Origin: Clostridia bacterium
GTDB lineage: Bacteria; Bacillota; Clostridia; Oscillospirales; Acutalibacteraceae
NCBI GenBank assembly: GCA_900766585.1
Contig: CAAFVV010000005.1
Coordinates: forward strand, 1-55,678
Direction: 5' to 3'
DNA: 55,678 bases
A program made the position numbers and the translations under genes. A model generated the notes under the pieces. It did not search any database. It worked only from the letters and a program-made list of their open reading frames with translations, and was not told where the DNA came from. Positions within the stretch are counted from its first letter, which is position 1. Each line of letters starts with the position of its first letter. Positions 35,144 through 43,564 of this stretch are shown here, in pieces.

Positions 35144-35773
35144 TTACGGCGTCAGCTGCGCCTGCTGCCAGTCGCCGTCCCACAGCACAAGCAGCCGCCC
35201 CTGCTCTGCCGTGATGCGCGCCTCCTGTCCCGGCAGAAACGCGTTGCTGACCCCGATCGGGAAGCTGTCGGTCAGCGCGGCGCCGTCCAGCGGGTAATCA
35301 AGCCCCGCCAGTGTGACGCCGGTCACGGCGCGGTCGAGCGCAAACACCGACACGCGCCCCTGCCCGCCGCGCAGGCGCAGGGTGCCGCCGCAGACCACGG
35401 CGACGCAGTCGCGCTCACCCTGCAAAAAGCCGTGCGCGCCCTGCTCCGCCAGAAACAGCAGCACCTGTATATTGGCGAGCGTGTGGTCGAGTCGTCCGCC
35501 GCTGGCGCCGAGCAGCACAAACTGTCGGTAGCCGCGGGACAGCCCCTCCCGCACGGCGAGCAGCGAATCGGTGTCGTCCTTGCGCACGGGGTGGCGCAGG
35601 ACAGGCACGTTTTGCGGCACATAGCCGAGCGAATCGAAGTCACCGACAACGAGATCGGACGACTGCCCGCCAAGCTGCTCCCATCCCTTGTCGGCGGCGA
35701 TCAGCAGGTCGCCCGGCTGCTTTTGCGGCAGATGTGCGGTCGGCAGCGCGCCGACAATATAACAGATCGGCAT
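35144..35773 (-). CDS. Thiamine pyrophosphokinase
   Basis: 209 residues, GAGGAG ahead of the start. Motifs of thiamine diphosphokinase are intact: IAADKGWEQL, VVGDFDSL (metal-binding Asp pair), RHPVRKDDTDS and LGASGGRLDHTLANI. C-terminal beta domain as expected. Converts thiamine plus ATP to thiamine diphosphate in the cytosol. Separated from the upstream jag operon by a terminator, so independently transcribed or read through. Confidence 0.94.
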   Translation of the reverse strand: MPICYIVGALPTAHLPQKQPGDLLIAADKGWEQLGGQSSDLVVGDFDSLGYVPQNVPVLRHPVRKDDTDSLLAVREGLSRGYRQFVLLGASGGRLDHTLANIQVLLFLAEQGAHGFLQGERDCVAVVCGGTLRLRGGQGRVSVFALDRAVTGVTLAGLDYPLDGAALTDSFPIGVSNAFLPGQEARITAEQGRLLVLWDGDWQQAQLTP

Positions 35774-35791
35774 ATTTACTCCTCGATATAC

Positions 35792-35831
35792 AAAAAGTAA
35801 AGGCGCAGAAAGCCTTCACAGCCTCTGCGCC
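35792..35831 (-). terminator. Terminator of the rpmH-rnpA-yidD-yidC-jag cluster
   Basis: On the minus strand GGCGCAGA and TCTGCGCC (35824-35831 and 35802-35809) form a stem followed by TTTACTTTTTG. Confidence 0.8.
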
Positions 35832-35902
35832 CACGCCGCCCGGCGGGAAAGCGCCCGCAAACACGCGGTGCGGCTCATCCCGTCGGGCTTTGCGCTGTCA
35901 AT

Positions 35903-36841
35903 TTACAGATCAAGATCAATGCGGCCGTAGAGGCTGGCGCCGGTCTCCTTCTCCGATTCGGTACGGGAGGGAGGGGTCGCGCCGTCTGCGGTCGGCAGCG
36001 GATTGCTGCGGGGGACAAAGGTACGGATCGGGCGGGCGGGACGATCCTCCGCCACGGTGGGACGATTGTCCCGCTGCGGACGACGCTCACTGCGGTCACT
36101 CCGCTCACCGCGGTCGCCCTCGGCACGCGGGGCACGCTCGGGACGGTCGCCGCTGCGCTCGCCGCCGCGGCTGCCGCGTCCGCGTCCGCCGCGCGGACGG
36201 GAATCCTTGCGGGGGTTGTCGTCGCTCGGGCCGATAACGACATGGCGGTTCGGCTCGCTGCCGACGCTCCACGAGGTCGCGCCCTCGACACCCTGCACCG
36301 CCGTGTGGATGATGCGGCGCTCATAAGGGTTCATGGAATCGAGCGAGTGCTTTCTCCCGGTGCGGGCGGCTTGTCCCGCCCATTTTTTCGCCAGCGCAAT
36401 CAGCGACTGTTCGCGCTTTTCGCGATAGTCGCCGATGTCGATAGTCACGCGGTAATAGCCGCCGCCCGCGCGGTTGGCAACGAGTCCGGTCAGGTATTGC
36501 AGCGCGTCCAGCGTGTCGCCGCGGCGGCCGATCACGAAGCCGAGATCCTCGCCGTCCAGCGCGATCACGCAGGAGCCTTCCTCCTCGGTGACCGACATGG
36601 AGGGCTCGGCGCCCATGGCGGCAAGCACCGTCCGCAGATATTCCGCGGCAGCCGAAGCCGCCGTGGGCTTCACAGTGCCCTTTACCCGCGCCGGGGCACC
36701 GCCGAACAGGCCGAGTACCTTTTTCTGTGCAGCCTGCAGCACCTCAAACATCACGCGCTCCTCCGGCAGATCCAGCTCCGCCAGGATCGCGGCTTTTGCC
36801 TCCTCTTCGGTGGCAGCTTCCTTCACAAGTTCTGTCAGCAT
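35903..36841 (-). CDS. jag: Jag/KhpB RNA-binding protein
   Basis: 312 residues. N-terminal Jag_N domain (about 1-50), KH domain (about 85-150, with FVIGRRGDTLDALQYL) and R3H domain (about 155-215, with MNPYERRIIHTAVQ). A long Arg/Gly/Asp/Glu-rich disordered tail follows (about 225-300), much longer than in Bacillus. KhpB pairs with KhpA to bind RNA and influences cell elongation and division in streptococci. It begins seven bases after the yidC stop, the standard order. Confidence 0.95.
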   Translation of the reverse strand: MLTELVKEAATEEEAKAAILAELDLPEERVMFEVLQAAQKKVLGLFGGAPARVKGTVKPTAASAAAEYLRTVLAAMGAEPSMSVTEEEGSCVIALDGEDLGFVIGRRGDTLDALQYLTGLVANRAGGGYYRVTIDIGDYREKREQSLIALAKKWAGQAARTGRKHSLDSMNPYERRIIHTAVQGVEGATSWSVGSEPNRHVVIGPSDDNPRKDSRPRGGRGRGSRGGERSGDRPERAPRAEGDRGERSDRSERRPQRDNRPTVAEDRPARPIRTFVPRSNPLPTADGATPPSRTESEKETGASLYGRIDLDL

Positions 36842-36847
36842 AACGGC

Positions 36848-38065
36848 TTATCCCTCGCTTTTCTGATCGGTTTCCTCCGGCGTATCGGAGGAAACGGTTT
36901 CGGTGTCGGTGTCCGCCTTGGCCTCGGCATCATCGCTTGCCGCAGGCTTTGTCTTTGCCTTGGCGGATTTTTTCTTGCCGGCAGACGGCGCGGGAGTCTC
37001 CGCCTCCGTCTTTTCCTGCTCCGCTTCTTTCTGGCGGGATTCCGCGAGGCGCTTTTTCTCAGCGGCCTTTTCCGCCGCGCGGCGGGCACGCTTTTCCTGA
37101 TATTCAATCTCCGCCTGCGCACGGATAACGGCGGGATTGTACATCTTATTGAGCACATAGGTCTGTACCAGTGCGATGAGGTTTGAGCAGATCCAGTAGA
37201 TGCCGACGGCGCCCGGCACAATGAAGGAGATATAGACGGAGAACAGCGGCATAAAATACATCATGCCGTTGGTGCAGCCCGCCGCCTGCTGCTGCTCAGG
37301 ACTCATGGAGCCCTTGTTGAAGTGCATGGACAGCAGGGAGGACGCGAGCGCGGTCAGGCCGGAGATGAGCGGCACGAGCCACAGCCAGTTAATCCCGGCA
37401 AAGCCGCCGTTCCACGGGTTTTCGAGGAAGTTCAGACCGCCGATATAAAACTGGCCGCGCATTTCGAGGAACTGGTCATAATAATCGGCACCCGTGACAT
37501 CCTTGCGCTTTTCGGCGTCCACCGCGTCGATGGCGGAGATGATGAGCTGCTTGTTGTCCCCCTTGTCCATGAGGTTCATCAGCCGCAACTCACGGTAGTA
37601 GCTGCCGGAGGTCGCCTCCTTCTGGGGGATGCGGTAGGTGTTGTCGCCCTTCTCCACCGCCGTGATGGAGGTGATGGACGCGTTGATGACATCGGAGGGG
37701 ATGCCGGTCATGTGGGTCAGCGGCTTGTAGATCGCCGCGATAACGCCGAACAGCACCAGCATCGGCACGAGGGTCGGCAGGCAGCCGCCCATCATGCTCA
37801 CGCCCTCTTTTTCGTACAGCTCCTGCTGCTTTTGCTGCAGAAGCTGACGGTTATTAGCATATTTTTTCTGCAGCCGCTCGAGACGGGGGGCGAGCCGTGC
37901 CCGTTCGGCGGAGGATTTCTGGGATTTGAGGTAAAACGGGAAGGATACCAGCCGGATGAGGAGGGTGAAGAGGATGATCGCAACAAAATAGTTGTGAACC
38001 AGCTGGTAGATCAGACGCAGGAGCCATCCGAGCGGGATGGCGATCCAGTCAAACAGGGCAAACAT
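36848..38065 (-). CDS. yidC: Membrane protein insertase YidC
   Basis: 405 residues, Gram-positive YidC/Oxa1 type with five membrane helices and no lipobox. The conserved cavity Arg lies in LFTLLIRLVSFPF, followed by a coiled cytoplasmic hairpin (about 50-85). An Ala/Lys/Glu-rich, highly charged tail follows the last helix (about 305-405) and may contact ribosomes. It contains an unusually long extracellular segment between helices (about 110-200). Co-transcribed with rpmH, rnpA, yidD and jag. Confidence 0.95.
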   Translation of the reverse strand: MFALFDWIAIPLGWLLRLIYQLVHNYFVAIILFTLLIRLVSFPFYLKSQKSSAERARLAPRLERLQKKYANNRQLLQQKQQELYEKEGVSMMGGCLPTLVPMLVLFGVIAAIYKPLTHMTGIPSDVINASITSITAVEKGDNTYRIPQKEATSGSYYRELRLMNLMDKGDNKQLIISAIDAVDAEKRKDVTGADYYDQFLEMRGQFYIGGLNFLENPWNGGFAGINWLWLVPLISGLTALASSLLSMHFNKGSMSPEQQQAAGCTNGMMYFMPLFSVYISFIVPGAVGIYWICSNLIALVQTYVLNKMYNPAVIRAQAEIEYQEKRARRAAEKAAEKKRLAESRQKEAEQEKTEAETPAPSAGKKKSAKAKTKPAASDDAEAKADTDTETVSSDTPEETDQKSEG

Positions 38066-38080
38066 GAAAAACCTCCTCGG

Positions 38081-38323
38081 TTATTTGTCGCGGCGGCGCT
38101 TTTTCGGCCAGGTGACGGGCACGGGGTCATAGCCGGAGCCGCCGAGCGGGTTGCACCGCAAAAGCCGGCGCAGCGCCAGCCAGCCGCCCTTCAGCGCGCC
38201 GAAGCGGGTGAGCGCCTCGACCGCATAGGCGGAACAGGTGGGGGAATAGCGGCAGTGGGCGCGGGTGTAGGGGGAGATGGCGCGCTGGTAAAACCGCACC
38301 AGCGCGATCAGCAGGCGGGTCAC
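38081..38323 (-). CDS. yidD: Membrane protein insertion efficiency factor YidD
   Basis: 80 residues using the GTG at 38323, which overlaps the rnpA stop by 4 bp; a longer frame from 38389 would run deep into rnpA. The family hallmarks are complete: FYQRAISPYT, CRYSPTCSAYAVEAL and RCNPLGGSGYDPVP. Small amphipathic membrane-associated protein that assists YidC. Confidence 0.95.
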   Translation of the reverse strand: MTRLLIALVRFYQRAISPYTRAHCRYSPTCSAYAVEALTRFGALKGGWLALRRLLRCNPLGGSGYDPVPVTWPKKRRRDK

Positions 38324-38655
38324 GGCGCAAGCACCCCGAGCGCGCGCAGCTGCCGCTCCATGACGGCGGCGATCCGGGTACTTTTGCATTCCGCCGTGCG
38401 CCCGCGCGCCACAAAGACGATATCATAGCCGCCCGTGACCGGCGGCTGCATGCGGAATGCCTCGCGGATGATCCGGCGGCAGCGGCTGCGCTGCACGGCG
38501 TTTCCCGCTTTTTTGCCCGTGGTAATGCCGATGCGGACGGTCCCAAGCCGGTTTTTCCGCACATAGGTCACGAGCACAGGATCGACCCGGCTCTTACCGC
38601 GGTAATACAGGGTGCGGAATTCGGTATTGCTTTTAAGCGTGAGCCATTTCGCCAT
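38320..38655 (-). CDS. rnpA: Ribonuclease P protein component
   Basis: 111 residues from the ATG at 38655, which has GGGGTGG at suitable spacing; an ATG at 38661 is too close. The RNR-like signature is present as AVQRSRCRRIIREAFR, with FRTLYYRGKS and GYDIVFVARG elsewhere. Binds the RNase P RNA and aids 5' processing of tRNA precursors. Confidence 0.95.
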   Translation of the reverse strand: MAKWLTLKSNTEFRTLYYRGKSRVDPVLVTYVRKNRLGTVRIGITTGKKAGNAVQRSRCRRIIREAFRMQPPVTGGYDIVFVARGRTAECKSTRIAAVMERQLRALGVLAP

Positions 38656-38682
38656 CGTCATTCCACCCCGTTTTCACTACAA

Positions 38683-38709
38683 AAAAAAGCCACACGATGG
38701 TGGCCTTTT
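38683..38709 (-). terminator. Leaky terminator between rpmH and rnpA
   Basis: On the minus strand AAAAAGGCCAC pairs with GTGTGGCTTTTT around a short loop, ending in eight T. It overlaps the 3' end of rpmH and probably sets the high rpmH to rnpA ratio. Confidence 0.8.
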
Positions 38710-38844
38710 TCAATAGGTGAGCCGATTTCTGCCCTTGGCCCGGCGGCGGGCAAGCACCTTTCGGCCGTTGGCGGTCGCCATTCTCTTCCGGAAACCATGT
38801 TCCATCTTACGGTGCCGCTTTTTCGGCTGATACGTACGAAGCAT
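38710..38844 (-). CDS. rpmH: Ribosomal protein bL34
   Basis: 44 residues, AAAGGGGGAG ahead of the ATG at 38844. The sequence opens with MLRTYQPKKRHRKMEHGFRK and ends with RRRAKGRNRLTY, the invariant bL34 pattern. First gene of the rpmH-rnpA-yidD-yidC-jag cluster. In most Firmicutes dnaA lies divergently upstream of it; here it does not. Confidence 0.97.
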   Translation of the reverse strand: MLRTYQPKKRHRKMEHGFRKRMATANGRKVLARRRAKGRNRLTY

Positions 38845-38896
38845 GAGTTCTCCCCCTTTCGGGCGGCTGCAAAGCCGCAGCGTTCTGCGAGTATCT

Positions 38897-38926
38897 ATTA
38901 TATACCGAAGCGGCGGGAAAAGTCAA
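38897..38926 (-). promoter_or_regulatory. rpmH promoter
   Basis: Minus strand TTGACT (38926-38921), 18-bp spacer, TATAAT (38902-38897). A hairpin (38862-38877) lies in the leader. The rest of the 306-bp gap to 39151 shows only the terminator of the next gene and no DnaA boxes. Confidence 0.8.
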
Positions 38927-39093
38927 GCCCTTTTGCAAAATTTGCGCCGTTTTTTCTTCGGCTTTCTCCGCTTCTTTTGCTCCGGCAGGAGGCAAACGGC
39001 GGAGAATGCCCCTTTTTTGCCCGGGAAAAGCCGGAAAAGCAGGTCTGCGCGGCGGGTAGCCGGCAGCCGGGGAAAGCGCGGCGGCGGGGGACA

Positions 39094-39131
39094 AAAAGCG
39101 GCGGCAGACCACAAGCAGGTCTGCCGCCGTT
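39094..39131 (-). terminator. Terminator of sigma/anti-sigma operon
   Basis: Minus strand CGGCGGCAGACC and GGTCTGCCGCCG form a 12-bp stem followed by CTTTTTG. Confidence 0.88.
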
Positions 39132-39150
39132 TTACCCGCAGTCGGCGGGA

Positions 39151-40404
39151 TCAGTCATCCCGATCGACCTCATAGTCGAGGATTTTGCCGGTGGCGGCGT
39201 CAACGGTGATCTCGTATTCGTTTTCGCCGCTGACAAATTCCACCTCATAGACGGCTCTGCCGTCCTCGAAGTCCGGCTCAATCTCCGTCTCCCGCACCTG
39301 CGCTTCGGTCAGCCCGGCGCGCTTGAGCGCCGCCGCGAGCGCGCCTGCGTAGCCGATGTCGGCGGGCTTGGTCACTTTTGTCGCCGCCGTTGTGCTGCCG
39401 GACGGCTTGGCTGCCGGTGTTGTCGCGGACGGGCGGCTGACCGGCGTATCGTCGTCGATGTCCTGCTTTACGGAGAGAATCGCGCCGGTGAACGCGTCGA
39501 GCTTGTATTCGTATTCCTCGCCGTTCTCGTTTTTAAGCTCGACCTCGTAGTGGGGCGGGGTGTCGTCCAGCTCGGCGTCCGTCTCGCAGGAGAGCAGCTT
39601 GGCTGAAGACGCTTTGGCGTAGGCGGCCTTGGCAAGCTCCTCCGCCTTTTGCAGTCCGATGGGCAGAGCGGCGGCGCCGGTCTTTTGCAGGTCCTTCAGC
39701 TCGCCGACTGAGAGCTTGGCGAGGGCTTCAAAGCTCAGCGCGGGATTTTTCTCCCGGATGCGGCTGACCAGCGCCGCCTTTCCGGTGGAGATGTGGTTTT
39801 GCTCCGCAAGCTTTTCGAGCGTCTCGTCCTGCGTCACGGTCTGCGTGAGCACGGCGGCTTTGGACTCGCCGGACTGCAAAATCGCGTCCACGGCGGCGTT
39901 CAGCTCGCGCCGCAGCTTTTCCGCCCGCGTCATGTCGGTGTCCTCGACCGAGATCATGAGGGCGGAGGACAGACGGGTCAGGTAGCCGCTGCGCAGCAGA
40001 CTGCCGACGACGGCGTTGACCGCCACGTCGAGCTTGGCGTTTTTGAGGTCTTTGCCGCCGTCCATGTCGGCGAGGACGGCTTTGGCGTCGTCGTTGAGGG
40101 GGGTGCAGGCGATGACGCGCTCGCGGCTGTCGACCTTCAGCTCGATGCTGGGGTTAACGTCGAGAGAGATAACGGAGGCGACCGCGTCCGTCTGCCGCAG
40201 GGCAAGCAGCGCGCCTGTGCCGAGCAGCAGCAGAGCGAGGCAGGCGGCGATTGCGCCGATCCATCTTCGGTTGTGTGATTTGGTCATAACGGTGATTCCT
40301 GTTCCTTTCCGCTCATGGCAGCGGGAGAGAACGCCTTGTACATCGTTTGGCGCCGTCTTTTGCAGGGCGGAGGCCAGCCGGTTTTCCATTCTGTTGTCCT
40401 TCAT
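39151..40404 (-). CDS. RsgI-like anti-sigma factor with two PepSY domains
   Basis: 417 residues; its ATG overlaps the sigma factor stop (ATGA). A short N-terminal cytoplasmic part (1-46) and one membrane helix (about 48-70) are followed by an RsgI-type periplasmic domain with ISLDVNPSIELKVD. The Asn84-Pro85 bond there corresponds to the site where RsgI-family proteins are reported to self-cleave. Two PepSY-like repeats close the protein (about 270-315 and 345-417; YEVEL.NENGEEYEYKLDAFTG and YEVEFVSGENEYEITVDAATG), each containing the tail GxIL. It probably holds the adjacent ECF sigma factor at the membrane until an outside signal acts. Confidence 0.85.
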   Translation of the reverse strand: MKDNRMENRLASALQKTAPNDVQGVLSRCHERKGTGITVMTKSHNRRWIGAIAACLALLLLGTGALLALRQTDAVASVISLDVNPSIELKVDSRERVIACTPLNDDAKAVLADMDGGKDLKNAKLDVAVNAVVGSLLRSGYLTRLSSALMISVEDTDMTRAEKLRRELNAAVDAILQSGESKAAVLTQTVTQDETLEKLAEQNHISTGKAALVSRIREKNPALSFEALAKLSVGELKDLQKTGAAALPIGLQKAEELAKAAYAKASSAKLLSCETDAELDDTPPHYEVELKNENGEEYEYKLDAFTGAILSVKQDIDDDTPVSRPSATTPAAKPSGSTTAATKVTKPADIGYAGALAAALKRAGLTEAQVRETEIEPDFEDGRAVYEVEFVSGENEYEITVDAATGKILDYEVDRDD

Positions 40405-40985
40405 CGGGCGTCATCTCCTTGTGTTTTCTGCAAATGCGCGCGCATTTTCCGCAGCGCACGGTGATATTTGGACAGGACGGTCGGCAGCGGCAGATCGAGC
40501 AGACGGGCGATCTCGCGGTGATAGAGATCCGCTGCGGCGTGGAGCAGCACGATGCGCCGCTCCTCTGCGCCGAGTATCGCCAGCGCCTGCTGCAGCACGG
40601 CGCGCTCATCGGCATCAAGACCGCATTCCTCGGCGGGGATGGCGTCCCACGTCTCTTCGTCGAGCGTCTCCTGCCGTCCCTCCCGCCGCAGCCGCATCAG
40701 ACAGAGATTGCGGCAGAGCGCCAGGATCCAGCCGAGCGGCGATCCCGTCGGGCGATACTGCCCCGCGCAGTCCCACACCCGGACGAATACGTCCTGAGTG
40801 ATGTCCTGTGCGTCGTGGGCGTTTTTGAGATAGGACAGCGCGAGTCCGTATACCGCCGCCCGGGTACGGTGATATACGTCGCCGAGCGCCTCCGTGCTGC
40901 CGTCGGCGACGGCAAGCAACAGCGGTGCGAGCGTTTTCGCGTCTGTCGGCTCATATAACGATGTCAGCGCAGTGTCTGTATGCAT
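40401..40985 (-). CDS. ECF-type RNA polymerase sigma factor
   Basis: 194 residues from the ATG at 40985, preceded by AGGAGAG; a frame from 41009 is less well placed. Region 2 covers about 25-95 (VYGLALSYLKNAHDAQDITQ DVF pattern) and region 4 about 125-185 (LHAAADLYHREIARLLDLPL with helix-turn-helix). It is translationally coupled to the RsgI-like gene, its likely anti-sigma partner. Target promoters unknown. Confidence 0.93.
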   Translation of the reverse strand: MHTDTALTSLYEPTDAKTLAPLLLAVADGSTEALGDVYHRTRAAVYGLALSYLKNAHDAQDITQDVFVRVWDCAGQYRPTGSPLGWILALCRNLCLMRLRREGRQETLDEETWDAIPAEECGLDADERAVLQQALAILGAEERRIVLLHAAADLYHREIARLLDLPLPTVLSKYHRALRKMRAHLQKTQGDDAR

Positions 40986-41086
40986 AGACCGTTCTCTCCT
41001 GTCATCCATGTAATGCGCGGCGGGCGTGGTTTATTGCAGGCGGCGAATTTTTTTTTTGCAGAAAGACCGGCTTTGTGCCGGACCGA

Positions 41087-41866
41087 TTACTTTTGCAGCA
41101 GCGAAAAGATAAAGACGGCAGCACCGAGCACGACGAGCACCACACCGGTGGCGCGGTTGAGCGTTTTCGGCGCGGCCTTGTTCGCAAACACCGCCGCGAT
41201 ACGCGCCCAGATCAGCGTGAACAGCACGCAGAGCAGCAAAACGGTGAGGTCGGGCAGACCGCCAATGACAAAATGCGACACGGCACCGGTCAGTGCGGTA
41301 AACGTCATGATAAATACGCTCGTTCCGACGGCGGTTTTCAGCTCATAGCCGAGGACAGAGGTCAAGATCAGCAGCATCATCATGCCGCCGCCCGCGCCGA
41401 CAAAGCCGCAGATCAGCCCGATCGCGGCGCCGCACAGCAGCGACTGCACCGCGCGCTTTTTCGCGGATACGCCCTGCATGGCCTCCTTTGTGGTCATGAC
41501 CGGGCGAACGATGAATTTGACGCCGAGCAGGAACGTCATGAACACCGAGAAATTGCCCATTGTCGCGGCGGGGACGAGGCTTGCGAGATAGCTCCCGGCG
41601 ACGGTGAAGGTGAGCACGCTCACCATCATGATCAGTCCGTTGCGGACGTCTAAATTTTTGTGGCGGTGATAGGTGTATGCCGAGACGGCGCTCGCAAGCA
41701 CGTCGGACGCGAGCGCAATACCGACGGCGGTATACGGCTCCATGTGCAGAAAGGTGATCAGCATCGGGCTGATGACTGCGGCGGCGCTCATGCCCGCAAA
41801 GCCGGTGCCGAGTCCCGCGCCCATGCCCGCCAGAAACGTGACGAGCAGAGTGAGCAGAATGTCCAT
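41087..41866 (-). CDS. TauE/SafE family sulfite exporter-like permease
   Basis: 259 residues, about eight membrane helices in two repeats. The TauE family motifs are GxGxGFAGMSAAAVISPML in repeat 1 and ICGFVGAGGGMMMLLIL in repeat 2. These permeases move sulfite, sulfoacetate or other organic anions; the substrate here is not determined. GGGGAGG lies ahead of the start. Monocistronic by position. Confidence 0.9.
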   Translation of the reverse strand: MDILLTLLVTFLAGMGAGLGTGFAGMSAAAVISPMLITFLHMEPYTAVGIALASDVLASAVSAYTYHRHKNLDVRNGLIMMVSVLTFTVAGSYLASLVPAATMGNFSVFMTFLLGVKFIVRPVMTTKEAMQGVSAKKRAVQSLLCGAAIGLICGFVGAGGGMMMLLILTSVLGYELKTAVGTSVFIMTFTALTGAVSHFVIGGLPDLTVLLLCVLFTLIWARIAAVFANKAAPKTLNRATGVVLVVLGAAVFIFSLLQK

Positions 41867-41897
41867 AGATACGACCTCCCCGGGGAGTGATCGGTGA

Positions 41898-41933
41898 CAA
41901 AAAGCGCCCCGTGCCGATTCCGGCAGAGGGCGC
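41898..41933 (-). terminator. Terminator after small membrane protein gene
   Basis: Minus strand GCGCCC/GGGCGC and inner TGCCG/CGGCA arms, then TTTTTG. Confidence 0.88.
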
Positions 41934-41974
41934 GGGGGTTAGACAAAGCGATCAGGGAACCCCGATTATTTTGT

Positions 41975-42487
41975 TTACCCGAATTTGCGGTTGACCTCAA
42001 GCTGCAGCAGCTTCGGCAGCGAATCGCGAAATGCCGCCAGCACCCGCTCGTCCGGCTGGAAGATCACGAGCGTATGGCCGTTTTTCTTGCTGTGATAGGT
42101 GAAATACCACAGCCCCTCCTCCGTCTCGGACGGCGCCGCCATCACGCGGCGGTCAAACGGGCGGTTCTGCGCGGCGGCGTCATACACGCCCGCGCTCTCG
42201 AGCTTTTCGCCGTTGACCGAGACGATGCGCTTGCGCTTGCGCTGGGCGATGATCTCGTCGATGTCGATACTGCCGTTTGTCAGCGAATATTCAAACTCGC
42301 GGTTGCGTTCGGTCGTCAGCCACCACGCGCCGTAGCCGGCGCCGCAGAGGATCAGAAAGCCGAGCATGCCCAAAAACAGCACGGCGGCCGCCGACACGAT
42401 CACGAACAGGATCCAGATACCGACGATCAGCGCGATATCCTTTCCGTCCTTTTTCTTTTTGACGATCTGTTCCACAAATGTATCCAT
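41975..42487 (-). CDS. Small membrane protein, DUF6106-like
   Basis: 170 residues from the ATG at 42487 with GGGAGG ahead; an earlier ATG at 42556 lies within the promoter. MDTFVEQIVKKKKDGKDIAL opens the protein, followed by two adjacent membrane helices (about 20-55) and a soluble domain (about 60-170). The pattern resembles the DUF6106 proteins of Clostridia; this attribution is from memory of the N-terminal motif. Function unknown. Confidence 0.65.
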   Translation of the reverse strand: MDTFVEQIVKKKKDGKDIALIVGIWILFVIVSAAAVLFLGMLGFLILCGAGYGAWWLTTERNREFEYSLTNGSIDIDEIIAQRKRKRIVSVNGEKLESAGVYDAAAQNRPFDRRVMAAPSETEEGLWYFTYHSKKNGHTLVIFQPDERVLAAFRDSLPKLLQLEVNRKFG

Positions 42488-42527
42488 GGGCAAAGAAGCC
42501 TCCCTGTTTTCGGTATCTTTCCCCTGT

Positions 42528-42556
42528 ATTATACCAACCGCCGCCCGAAATTGCAA
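42528..42556 (-). promoter_or_regulatory. Promoter of the DUF6106-like gene
   Basis: Minus strand TTGCAA (42556-42551), 17-bp spacer, TATAAT (42533-42528). A perfect GC-rich inverted repeat (CCGCCGCCCG/CGGGCGGCGG, about 42539-42567) overlaps the -35 region and could double as the 3' end of the upstream GTPase operon. Confidence 0.75.
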
Positions 42557-42603
42557 CGGGCGGCGGCAAAAAAAGGGTGAACATTCTGTAAATATCGCAG
42601 AGA

Positions 42604-43548
42604 TCAGCGGAAATAGACCATCTCGTCGGCGGGCTTGTCCGCTTCTTCAAGCGACTGCACATACAAAACGGGACCGAAGTCCTCATAGACGGCGTGCTTC
42701 TCCGACCGCACGGTCGCCGACACGGTGTAATAGGTGCGGTCTGCGGGCGGCTTGGCGCCCGGCGCGCCGACGCAGGGGAAGCCGATCAGGCTGGCATCCG
42801 CCGCGCAGCAGGTCATGGCGAAGCGTCCGCCGACGAACTGCCCCGCCGGCAGCTTCGGCGAGCGCGCCGCAAGCAGCTTGACGTGCAGCGTCTTGCCGTC
42901 GTAGACTGTCGGGTCATCCATCATGTCCATATAGAGAAGACCGAAATCCTCGTCCGAAACGGTCAGCTTGGCGGCGTCGCGATCAAAGGGCAGCGGGTCG
43001 ACGATGTCGTCCACCTCGGTCTGCCCGCCCTCGTATTCATAGAGGATATCCGCCCGGCGGTTGACCGCGCGGACGAGCCGGTGGAGCGCCTCCTTGTCGG
43101 TGGCGGGCGTGCAGCGGTTAAACGCCACCATCTCGGTCGCGGACAGCTTGTCGGCGACCAACTGGCGCATATTGCCGTCATACAGCCCGATGGTCGACGC
43201 GTCCGCCGTCATCATGACCTGATAGATCTGCCAGCTGCGGGGCAGCGCGTTTTGCAGGTCGGACAGCAGCCACATACCGTTATACTCGATGATGATCCGC
43301 TTGGCGCGGCTGCGCTTTTGCAGATCCTCCAGCGTGCGGTAGTTCAGCTGCGCCTTGTCGGTGAGCGTTTCCACCCTGATGCCGCCGCGAATGCGGGAGA
43401 GGTCAAGCTCCTCCTCGCCCTCCTCACAGAGGATGACGAGCGAGCGGTCGCGGTCGTTTTGGAACCGGTCGTCCTCGAGCGCGCTCTGCATAAAGCGAGT
43501 CTTGCCGCTTTCCAGAAAGCCGAGGAACAGATATACGGGGATCGGCAT
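42604..43548 (-). CDS. CobW-type GTPase fused to a DUF1980-like C-terminal domain
   Basis: 314 residues. Walker A GFLESGKTRF (10-19) at the N terminus and a CobW/UreG-like GTPase fold to about residue 190. The family Cys-x-Cys-Cys metal motif is absent. Residues about 200-314 contain FVGGRFAMTCCAADASLIGF, the signature of the C-terminal domain found in TIGR03943/DUF1980 proteins that work with a permease. Second gene of a two-GTPase operon; the partner lies 16 bp upstream. A role in metal or metal-complex delivery is likely. Confidence 0.8.
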   Translation of the reverse strand: MPIPVYLFLGFLESGKTRFMQSALEDDRFQNDRDRSLVILCEEGEEELDLSRIRGGIRVETLTDKAQLNYRTLEDLQKRSRAKRIIIEYNGMWLLSDLQNALPRSWQIYQVMMTADASTIGLYDGNMRQLVADKLSATEMVAFNRCTPATDKEALHRLVRAVNRRADILYEYEGGQTEVDDIVDPLPFDRDAAKLTVSDEDFGLLYMDMMDDPTVYDGKTLHVKLLAARSPKLPAGQFVGGRFAMTCCAADASLIGFPCVGAPGAKPPADRTYYTVSATVRSEKHAVYEDFGPVLYVQSLEEADKPADEMVYFR

Positions 43549-43564
43549 GGAAAAACAGCCTCCT

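Noticed and set aside
38845..39150. Replication origin next to rpmH
   Set aside because: No TTATCCACA-like boxes, no AT-rich unwinding region and no dnaA nearby.
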